From contig CP070233.1 in the NCBI GenBank assembly GCA_017355425.1, forward strand, positions 2,273,501 through 2,337,500: a DNA stretch of 64,000 bases, written 5' to 3'. The position numbers were made by a program, and so were the translations under genes. The first letter of the stretch is position 1. Each line of letters starts with the position of its first letter. Below the pieces are notes generated by a model that searched no databases, was not told the origin of the DNA, and saw nothing but the letters and a program-made list of their open reading frames with translations. This DNA is from Dolichospermum sp. DET69 (GTDB lineage: Bacteria > Cyanobacteriota > Cyanobacteriia > Cyanobacteriales > Nostocaceae). Shown here in pieces: positions 57,472 through 64,000 of the stretch.

Positions 57472-60411
57472 ATGGATCATCAACAATTTTACTTGCAATT
57501 ACCTCAACTATTTAATAACTGGGGAGAAGCATCTTGTCATCCCAAATCAGACATTTTTCAATCTATTAGTACCACAGTTAATAGCATGATATCACCCAAC
57601 GTCATGCAGCTATTAAACTTTGCTGTATCTTGTTTGGATGAAAATGAGATTTACTGTGAAATTGGCACATTTACAGGAGCAAGTTTAATCTCAGCTTTAG
57701 TCAATAATCCCGATAAAATTGCTTATGCAGTAGATAATTTTTCAGAATTAGATTCAGAAGGGGAAAATTTTGATAAATTAACAAATAACTTAGAAGAATT
57801 TAACATTAGTGATCAGGTATTTTTCTGTTATCAAGATGCTGAAGAATTTTTGAGAGATTTGAAAAATCAAGAATTGACGGAGAAAATCGGTATATATTTT
57901 TATGATGGCAGTCAAAATTATCGTTCCTATTTGTTAGGATTAATTGCTTTAAAACCAATTATTAGTAATCAAGCTCTAATTATTATCACCAATTGTCAAT
58001 GGACATCTTGCCAACAAGCAGTGAAAGATTTTCTTGCTACTCATTCTCAAGCCAAATTAATGATAGATTTTGCTCAAGCAGATTATTTATTATGGAATGG
58101 TATACAAATATTAAGTTGGGATAGTCAGAGAGAATATCATAACAATTCAGAATCAGAAGATGATGTGAACGTTGATTTACCAGTGCAGGAAGCTATTGCT
58201 AATATCACTAAAGTAGAAATAGCAAATTTTGTGATCTCTATGGAATCTCAAGCATCATTATTGTTTCAAAATAAAAAATATTCAGAAGTAGAAAGAATAT
58301 ATTTAACATTATTACAATTTAATAAAAACAATGCTCCCCTTTGGCAAAATTTAGGTTCATTATATTATGAAGAAGGAGAATATTTAAAAGCACTGGATTG
58401 TTTAAATAAGACATTAGAGATAGATGATAGTCAAGGAATATATCATTATACTATCGGTTTGATATTAGAGAAACTTGATATTAACAAAGCTATTCAGTTT
58501 TATCAAACAGCTATTGAAATTTATCCTGACTTAGTTGATGCTTATAATAATTTGGGCAACATTTTATTATCACAAGAGCAAGTAGACCAAGCAGAAATTG
58601 TTTTCAGAAAAGCTATAGCTGCAAACCCGTTTCATTTTAGTGGTTATGCTAATTTAGGTAATTTATTATTAGATAAGCGTCAGCAGATTGATGAAGCAAT
58701 TTCATCCTATAAAAAAGCCTTGAATTTAAATCAAACGAATCATGATATTGCAAATAATCTGAGTCTTGCTTACAAACTAAAAAATAATGAATTTGAGTTT
58801 CTATACTACCAAGCATATTCTTTTTATCATCAAGGTGAATATGAACAAGCAATTAAAGTATATAAACAACTAATCAATATTGTTCCTGAAGCTAAAAACT
58901 TATATTTATATTTATTATTGAGTTTCCATTCGCTAGGAAAAACAACAGAAGCCATTGAGGAAATAAAATTAGGATTACAATTAGCACCAAATAATTTACT
59001 AATTCAAATGGCAAGTTTGCAAATAATACCTGCTATATATCAAGATACTGAAGAACTAGAATTTTGTAGAAATTATTTTTGTGAAAGTTTAGATTCATTA
59101 ACTCAAACTCTTTCTTTGGATACAGAAACAGAATGTAAAAATGCCTTCCATGCAATCAGTAATAGTAAGCAAACAAATTTTTATTTAGCTTATCAATGTA
59201 AAAATGATTTAGATTTACAAAAACAATATGGGCAAATTCTCCATAAAATTGTGGCTGCTAATTATCCTCAATGGTGTCAAGATTTGCCATGTTCTCAACT
59301 ACGTCCAGGAGAGAAAATTAGAGTAGGTTATATTTCGAGTCATTTACACAATCACAATGGCGCTAAATGGTCTTTAGGATGGATTAAAAATCATGATCGC
59401 CAGAATTTTCAAATTTATTGTTATCATTCTGGAGTAAACATAGATCAAGTCACAGAATACTTTCAATTGTATAGTGATAGTTTCGTCCATATTCCTAACG
59501 ATTTAGCAGCAATTTGTAACCAGATTATCTCTGATAAATTACATATTTTAGTATTTCCTGCCATTGGAATGGAAGCTATGGATGGACTAATTGCTAGTTT
59601 ACGATTAGCACCTATTCAATGTACTGCTTGGGGACATCCTGTAACTTCTGGCTTACCTACAGTTGACTATTATTTATCTAGTGAATTAATGGAATCTGAA
59701 AATGCTCAAGAACATTATTCAGAAGCACTAATTCGTTTACCAAATATAGGCTTATGTTATACTAAACCCATTCTACCGGAAATTAAGAAAACTCGGTCAG
59801 AATTGGGAATACCTGAAGATTGCATTTTATATTTGTGCTGTCAATCTACTTTTAAATATTTACCGCAATATGATTATATTTTTCCAGAAATTGCCAAACA
59901 AGTAGGTAATGCCAAATTTGTATTTATATCAGCACCACAAGGTAAACATATAACCAATATATTTCAGCAACGTTTGGAAAAAGCCTTTGCTAAATTAGGT
60001 TTAAATAGTGAAGAGTATTGTATTATCTTGCCAAGACAAAGTAACTATGAATTTTTACAACTAAATCAAATTTCTGATATTTTCTTAGATACCTTTGGCT
60101 GGAATGGAGGAAATACAACCTTAAATGCGATTGTTTGTAATATTCCTGTAGTTACTTATCCAGGTGAATTTATGCGAGGTCGTCATTCCTATGCTTTTTT
60201 AAAAATATTAGATATCACCGATACTATAGCTAATTCAGAAATAGAATATATAGGAATAGCAGTTAAATTAGGATTAGATTCTGAGTGGAGAAATAGCATT
60301 GTAGAAAGAATGAGTCAAAATCATCACCTTCTTTTTGATGATAAAACCTGTGTTGAGGGTTTAGAAGCATTCTATAAACAGGTTGTACAAAATAAATCAG
60401 CTTCTATCTAG
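57472..60411 (+). CDS. Methyltransferase-TPR-GT41 (O-GlcNAc transferase-like) protein
   Basis: 979 residues. An N-terminal class I methyltransferase-like domain about 40-215 (YCEIGTFTGASLISALV, GIYFYDGSQNYRSYLLGL) is followed by TPR repeats about 255-520 (LWQNLGSLYYEEGEYLKALD, DAYNNLGNILLSQEQVDQAE) and a SPINDLY/GT41-type catalytic domain about 605-970 (IRVGYISSHLHNHNGAKWSL, IQCTAWGHPVTSG, PRQSNYEFLQ, DTFGWNGGNTTLNAIVCNIP). GT41 enzymes add GlcNAc or other sugars to Ser/Thr of proteins. The added methyltransferase domain is unusual. It may glycosylate a surface protein together with the second GT41 protein at 62199. Confidence 0.9.
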   Translation: MDHQQFYLQLPQLFNNWGEASCHPKSDIFQSISTTVNSMISPNVMQLLNFAVSCLDENEIYCEIGTFTGASLISALVNNPDKIAYAVDNFSELDSEGENFDKLTNNLEEFNISDQVFFCYQDAEEFLRDLKNQELTEKIGIYFYDGSQNYRSYLLGLIALKPIISNQALIIITNCQWTSCQQAVKDFLATHSQAKLMIDFAQADYLLWNGIQILSWDSQREYHNNSESEDDVNVDLPVQEAIANITKVEIANFVISMESQASLLFQNKKYSEVERIYLTLLQFNKNNAPLWQNLGSLYYEEGEYLKALDCLNKTLEIDDSQGIYHYTIGLILEKLDINKAIQFYQTAIEIYPDLVDAYNNLGNILLSQEQVDQAEIVFRKAIAANPFHFSGYANLGNLLLDKRQQIDEAISSYKKALNLNQTNHDIANNLSLAYKLKNNEFEFLYYQAYSFYHQGEYEQAIKVYKQLINIVPEAKNLYLYLLLSFHSLGKTTEAIEEIKLGLQLAPNNLLIQMASLQIIPAIYQDTEELEFCRNYFCESLDSLTQTLSLDTETECKNAFHAISNSKQTNFYLAYQCKNDLDLQKQYGQILHKIVAANYPQWCQDLPCSQLRPGEKIRVGYISSHLHNHNGAKWSLGWIKNHDRQNFQIYCYHSGVNIDQVTEYFQLYSDSFVHIPNDLAAICNQIISDKLHILVFPAIGMEAMDGLIASLRLAPIQCTAWGHPVTSGLPTVDYYLSSELMESENAQEHYSEALIRLPNIGLCYTKPILPEIKKTRSELGIPEDCILYLCCQSTFKYLPQYDYIFPEIAKQVGNAKFVFISAPQGKHITNIFQQRLEKAFAKLGLNSEEYCIILPRQSNYEFLQLNQISDIFLDTFGWNGGNTTLNAIVCNIPVVTYPGEFMRGRHSYAFLKILDITDTIANSEIEYIGIAVKLGLDSEWRNSIVERMSQNHHLLFDDKTCVEGLEAFYKQVVQNKSASI

Positions 60412-60456
60412 TATTCAGCAGTTGATTCGGTGTTTGATTTCTTAATTTTCATCTAA

Positions 60457-60873
60457 TTAAACCTCACGATTTAAAACTTCTGTAATTCCATAAGGACAAT
60501 CCAGGGGAAAGTCTAAATCAGTTTCCTTAGTAGCATCTAAACTCGCATTCAGATAAATCTTTTTTAGCCAATCATCAGAAAGATATTTTTGTAAACTAGG
60601 ACTATCTTCTAAATAGAAAGCAATATTATTTCTCTCTCTTTTAATGGTTATTTGCCAACTTTTTGAACGTTTTTGTGGTTGATAATCCCATTTGAGTAGA
60701 TGATGAATGATTAAACGAAGACTACTAAGGAGTTTATCTCTTTCTCGTTTTGACAAATCTTTAATTTCCTCGACTAAGTTTTCAATATCTAATTCTTGAA
60801 ATTGTTTCTGTTGTAATTTTGCAGCCATTTCTTCAGCCCAACAGGCATAATCTTTGTCGTAAAGATTAGTCAT
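60457..60873 (-). CDS. DUF29 family protein
   Basis: 138 residues with AGGAG upstream of the ATG. The DUF29 pattern is clear: LYDKDYACWAEEMAAKLQQK, DIENLVEEIKDLSKRERDKL, SLRLIIHHLLKWDYQPQKRS, and SPSLQKYL near the C-terminus. This small helical family is expanded in cyanobacteria and its function is unknown. It is convergent with the GT41 gene. Confidence 0.92.
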   Translation of the reverse strand: MTNLYDKDYACWAEEMAAKLQQKQFQELDIENLVEEIKDLSKRERDKLLSSLRLIIHHLLKWDYQPQKRSKSWQITIKRERNNIAFYLEDSPSLQKYLSDDWLKKIYLNASLDATKETDLDFPLDCPYGITEVLNREV

Positions 60874-60963
60874 TTACTTCTCCTTCATAAAATAACGGTA
60901 GTAAAATACGCCCTTCGATTAAAGATTAATTATAACATAATTTTAGAGGTTCTGCTTCCTAAT

Positions 60964-61102
60964 GCTAAATACCAAGAATTTTATCAATGCCTATAATTAA
61001 AGCTCTCTCAGCAACCGCTTGAGGTGAATAATTTTTTAAAGCCCATTCTCTGCCATGTAAAGATATTTCATCTAATTCTAATTCAGATAAAGATAACAAT
61101 CT
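60964..61102 (-). pseudogene. C-terminal fragment of a GT4 glycosyltransferase
   Basis: On the minus strand LDEISLHGREWALKNYSPQA then VAERALIIGIDKILGI and stop matches the C-terminal helix region of GT4 enzymes. No start or catalytic domain remains, and the toxin gene begins just beyond. It is a remnant of another glycosyltransferase of this region. Confidence 0.65.
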
Positions 61103-61131
61103 GTGTTTTAATATTTATTAATGAAGGTTAA

Positions 61132-61395
61132 CTATTTTTGACGATAAACGTCTTTACGATGTTTTACTTTAACTATGGTTACTAATACAATATCATCTTG
61201 TATTTGATAGATAACTCGATAATCACCTACTCTAATCCGGTAAATTGACAATTCACTTTCTAATTTTTTCACACCATCAGGACGTGGTTCAACTGATAAT
61301 TCTTGAATTTTTAAATCAATTCGTTCTCTAATATCAATTGGTAGTTTTTTAAGTTGTTTTACAGCACCCCTAGTTAATTCGATTTGATAGCTCAT
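61132..61395 (-). CDS. RelE/ParE family toxin
   Basis: 87 residues. RelE/ParE fold: YQIELTRGAVKQLKKLPIDI, KKLESELSIYRIRVGDYRVI, and the C-terminal VKHRKDVYRQ with the conserved His-Arg-x-x-x-Tyr of RelE-type ribosome-dependent RNases. The start ATGA overlaps the antitoxin stop by four bases, so the two are translationally coupled. Type II toxin-antitoxin module. Confidence 0.93.
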   Translation of the reverse strand: MSYQIELTRGAVKQLKKLPIDIRERIDLKIQELSVEPRPDGVKKLESELSIYRIRVGDYRVIYQIQDDIVLVTIVKVKHRKDVYRQK

Positions 61396-61607
61396 AATTT
61401 TAATTCTTGTTTATACTGCTCCCAAGATATTGTACCGTTGACTTTTGCATCTTCTAATTCAGCAACTGCATCTGCGATGTCCTTTTCATCTTCATGCTCA
61501 CAATTATTTAATAGTTCTAATATGTCTTCTAAAGTACCTTCATAAACTTGTTCTAGCCGTTCATAGATTGCTTTCAATAAAGCTTGTTTTTTACTTGTGG
61601 TTTCCAT
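61392..61607 (-). CDS. Antitoxin of the RelE-type pair
   Basis: 71 residues, acidic and helical (LEQVYEGTLEDILELLNNCE, ADAVAELEDAKVNGTISWEQ). It precedes and overlaps the toxin gene by four bases, the usual order. No classical ribbon-helix-helix or Phd motif is evident, as in many cyanobacterial RelB-like antitoxins. It should neutralise the toxin and may repress the operon. Confidence 0.85.
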   Translation of the reverse strand: METTSKKQALLKAIYERLEQVYEGTLEDILELLNNCEHEDEKDIADAVAELEDAKVNGTISWEQYKQELKL

Positions 61608-61645
61608 TTTTACACCTACTGCAAAATCATTTGAAAAATATTGCT

Positions 61646-61823
61646 AAGAGGATGTTTGAAAAGTTTTGGGCGAATATAATTCGCTACTACACAAGCAAAG
61701 TCCACCTGCGTGGACTAACGAAAAATTAAGGTTCTTTAACCCACGAAGGTGGGTTTTGTCTGTGTAGCTGCGACTTCTAGTCGCCAGGTGGGTATAAATT
61801 AGACTTTTCAAACACCCTCTAAT
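61646..61823. mobile_element. MITE-like element with GAGGATGTTTGAAAAGT ends and serial hairpins
   Basis: The left end AAGAGGATGTTTGAAAAGT and right end ACTTTTCAAACACCCTCTAA are near-perfect inverted repeats. Inside are GTCCACCTGCGTGGAC, AACCCACGAAGGTGGGTT and GCGACTTCTAGTCGC hairpins, the first two enclosed by CTACACAAGCAAA/TTTGTCTGTGTAG pairing. It has no coding capacity. Similar ends occur at 35099-35514 and once at 10516-10540. Confidence 0.75.
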
Positions 61824-61889
61824 AGTCTGAAGCTGTTGCACATTTAATCTGCATATTACTTAGAAAAAATCTTTGTAGGGTGGGCATCC

Positions 61890-62133
61890 ATGACAGGTGC
61901 AGGTTTTTTACGAATGTATCTGAAGTAGGGTTTTTCGGTTGATTGAACACTCAACGTTTCCCCTTGTGGGTTTCCATTCAAGAACGAAATTTGGCACTTT
62001 AAACCTCATCTATTTTGAAACCTGAAGTAATGCGAGCATACTATGGTTTTCATCTTAGATGGGGTTTAACACAGAGTTTAAATTTTGTTTGAGAGTGTCA
62101 ACTCATACCCAAATTAAAAACCTACACCTGTTA
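61890..62133. mobile_element. Second element with TGACAGGTGTAGGTTTTT-type ends
   Basis: The left end TGACAGGTGCAGGTTTTTTA and right end TTAAAAACCTACACCTGTTA pair as inverted repeats and match the ends of the element at 35238-35446. GGGCATCC on the left and GGGTATCC on the right look like an imperfect target duplication within a GTAGGGTGGGCATCCTGCCC-type palindrome. The interior differs from the first copy and includes an AAACCTCATCTA/TAGATGGGGTTT hairpin. Confidence 0.7.
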
Positions 62134-62198
62134 GGGTATCCTGCCCGCCCTAATTATGCAAATTAAAAGCTTATCAGGTTACTCAATTCTAGCATAAT

Positions 62199-64000
62199 CT
62201 ATTTTTCACTATCAATATACTTTTGCCACATTTGTTGATAAGCATTTTCCATCTTCCGTGCAAATTTCTTACCATTCCACAGGGGTGATGTTTGTCTTGA
62301 CTTTTTCAGTTTCCAAACAATTTCTTGTCTTAATTTCTCATCTTTACCCAACTTCACACCCCAATCTACATACTCTTGGTCACTCCAAGCTAAACCTTCA
62401 GTTACACCTACATTCATCATCATTGTATAACTATTACGCGCTGCAAATTGTTCTCCCACCCTGGTAACTAGGGGAATACCCATCCATAATGTTTCTAGAG
62501 TTGTGGTTGCACCGTTATAGGGATAGGTATCTAAAACAATATCAGCGATCGCTAAATTAGCACGATGTTCCATATCTGTATCCGCAGAAGGTAGAAACCT
62601 TAACTGTTTGAAATCAACACCTTCCGCTTCTGCAATTGGTGCAATAAAATCTTGTAAATCTTGATGATTACTGCGATGACTTTTGAGGAGAAAATAACTA
62701 TGAGGAACTTGTTTAATAATTTGCATTTGCAAACGAATATTATGGGGATTACGTTTTACTCCTGTTTGGGAACTAAAATAAATAATCCCATCATCAGGAA
62801 TATCTAAAGATTCTCTGTTGATAGTTGGTGTTCCGACAATAAAGCCATCAATACCAATATAATTTTCAGGGAGGCGCCAAATTTTTTCCGTATAATAATC
62901 CTGTGCTGATTCTGGTAATACATAGTTATCAGCAATAAAATAATCAACTCCGGGGAAACCAGTTGCATCATACCCCAACCAAGTAACTTGAATTGGTGCA
63001 GGTTTCAAGGCCAAAATAGCACAATTCCCATAGGATGTTAAACTATCTAAATCAACTAATATATCTATTTCATCTTCGTTAATTTTATCTGCAACTGTGG
63101 CTATAGGCAAACCTCCTTGATAAAAAGAATCACCAAATTCCTTTTTATAAGCTTGTTGTTGTGGATCTTCTGAAAGATCACCTAAAGAATATAAACGAAC
63201 ATCAAATTGTTGGCGATCATGATATTTTAATAACCACCAAGCCAAAAAACCCACAGAATGAGTCCGAAAACATCCTGATAAATAGCCTATTCTTAAAGGA
63301 CGTTCACTCAAAGAAGGACGAGGTGAAAGAAAACGTTTTTGATAAGTGCTAATATATTCAGGAAACTTTTGCGATATAAATTCTTGACATAACCCTGCTA
63401 TTCTATTGCGAATTAATCTATTTTCACCAGGATTATCTTCCATGTATAGTAAAAAAGCACCCACAGCCAACATTTGTACTAAACCTTCACCTTGTATCTG
63501 ACTGCTGACAAGATTCGCTAACAAGAATTTATATTGTTGGTAAGATTGAACTGTTTTTTGCCAATTATTACAGGAAGTTAAAAATGCTTCCATTAAAAAT
63601 TGATTACCCATAATTTGATCAATGGGTTGTTGAGCAAGTTCTAAATATTTATGAGACCAATCTATAGAATCTTTACTATAATTTCTTCCTAGTCTTTGCA
63701 GAGGAGAAATAATTTTGTTCATACAATTGATAGCAGTTAAATTATCAGTTGCTAAACAGAGGGCAATTTTAGCAAAATAAACTGACATCTGCTGGTAGAA
63801 AAAATAATGATAGGCATCAGCTTTTTCGAGTAATAATTTAACAATATTCTCAGAACTTAATAAATTAGGAATCAATACTTCCAAAAGTTTATTTATAAAC
63901 TCAGGGATATTAACTGGATCAGCAAGAGTAAGAGCTACTTTTTCAATAGCTTGAACTAATAATTTTTCATCAAAAACGAGAGGTTTTGTTAATTGAGATA
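62199..64000 (-). CDS. GT41 (SPINDLY/O-GlcNAc transferase-like) protein, partial
   Basis: The frame is open from 62199 to the right edge (600 codons); the TTG at 63884 is not a real start because in-frame codons continue (SQLTKPLVFDEKLLVQAIEK...). The N-terminus, probably with TPR or other domains, is outside. The catalytic domain is in the C-terminal two thirds: LRIGYLSGCFRTHSVGFLAW, IQVTWLGYDATGFPGVDYF, IYFSSQTGVKRNPHNIRLQM and DTYPYNGATTTLETLWMGIP. It is distantly similar to the GT41 part of the protein at 57472-60411. Likely a protein O-glycosyltransferase. Confidence 0.9.
   Translation of the reverse strand, partial: SQLTKPLVFDEKLLVQAIEKVALTLADPVNIPEFINKLLEVLIPNLLSSENIVKLLLEKADAYHYFFYQQMSVYFAKIALCLATDNLTAINCMNKIISPLQRLGRNYSKDSIDWSHKYLELAQQPIDQIMGNQFLMEAFLTSCNNWQKTVQSYQQYKFLLANLVSSQIQGEGLVQMLAVGAFLLYMEDNPGENRLIRNRIAGLCQEFISQKFPEYISTYQKRFLSPRPSLSERPLRIGYLSGCFRTHSVGFLAWWLLKYHDRQQFDVRLYSLGDLSEDPQQQAYKKEFGDSFYQGGLPIATVADKINEDEIDILVDLDSLTSYGNCAILALKPAPIQVTWLGYDATGFPGVDYFIADNYVLPESAQDYYTEKIWRLPENYIGIDGFIVGTPTINRESLDIPDDGIIYFSSQTGVKRNPHNIRLQMQIIKQVPHSYFLLKSHRSNHQDLQDFIAPIAEAEGVDFKQLRFLPSADTDMEHRANLAIADIVLDTYPYNGATTTLETLWMGIPLVTRVGEQFAARNSYTMMMNVGVTEGLAWSDQEYVDWGVKLGKDEKLRQEIVWKLKKSRQTSPLWNGKKFARKMENAYQQMWQKYIDSEK

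Noticed and set aside
62199-63884. TTG at 63884 as the start of the second GT41 gene
   Set aside because: In-frame sense codons continue to the window edge with sensible protein character, so the gene starts outside.

Overview
The window looks like the chromosome of a filamentous, heterocyst-forming cyanobacterium (Nostocales). The evidence is a petC-petA pair, an Ftn2/ZipN (ARC6-type) cell division protein, DUF3067, DUF4912, DUF29 and Uma2 proteins, a DevBCA-type glycolipid exporter beside a PUFA-like polyketide synthase, frequent GCGATCGC (HIP1) octamers, and tandem heptanucleotide repeats. Base composition is AT-rich, and small repeats fill almost every gap between genes.

Layout. 1-5393 (-) is the N-terminal 1797 residues of a large KS-AT-ACP-ACP-KR polyketide synthase that runs off the left edge. 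An 0.9-kb AT-rich divergent gap with repeated AAGTTGCA boxes separates it from a small putative DNA-binding protein and a devB-devC-devA exporter (6277-10238), which together look like a lipid synthesis and export locus. 10.2-22 kb is mostly housekeeping: nagB, petC-petA, DUF3067, ftn2, a DUF4912 protein, moeA, scpA, an AI-2E family permease and pdxH. 24-36.9 kb has a glycosyltransferase, mfd, an ATPase plus Toprim-like pair (possible defence module), a 1277-aa membrane protein and a CNNM/CorC protein. 37.3-45.2 kb has two PRC-barrel proteins, an array of 16.5 copies of a 112-bp repeat, and smc. 45.9-51.7 kb has a GH13 enzyme, a small TPR protein, an orphan nucleotidyltransferase and a group of Uma2/PD-(D/E)XK proteins. 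51.8-64 kb is a glycosylation region: a four-part glycosyltransferase/methyltransferase fusion, a broken rfbF, a methyltransferase-TPR-GT41 protein, a RelE-type toxin-antitoxin pair, a glycosyltransferase fragment and a second GT41 protein cut by the right edge.

The most unusual signals concern repeats. (1) The 112-bp array places a terminator-like hairpin plus T-run at each of its 16 junctions, all facing the same way, between two convergent genes. (2) One 28-bp palindrome sits in the same reading frame inside both mfd and smc, adding a similar peptide to each protein. (3) Heptamer repeats have entered coding regions in frame (smc head domain, mfd) or supply the stop codon (ftn2, the CNNM gene). 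(4) Several small inverted-repeat elements, some with target duplications, are nested in other repeats or in genes. (5) Degraded copies of the 3' ends of smc and of the TPR gene lie a short distance from the intact genes. No tRNA, rRNA, CRISPR array or intact transposase gene was recognised.
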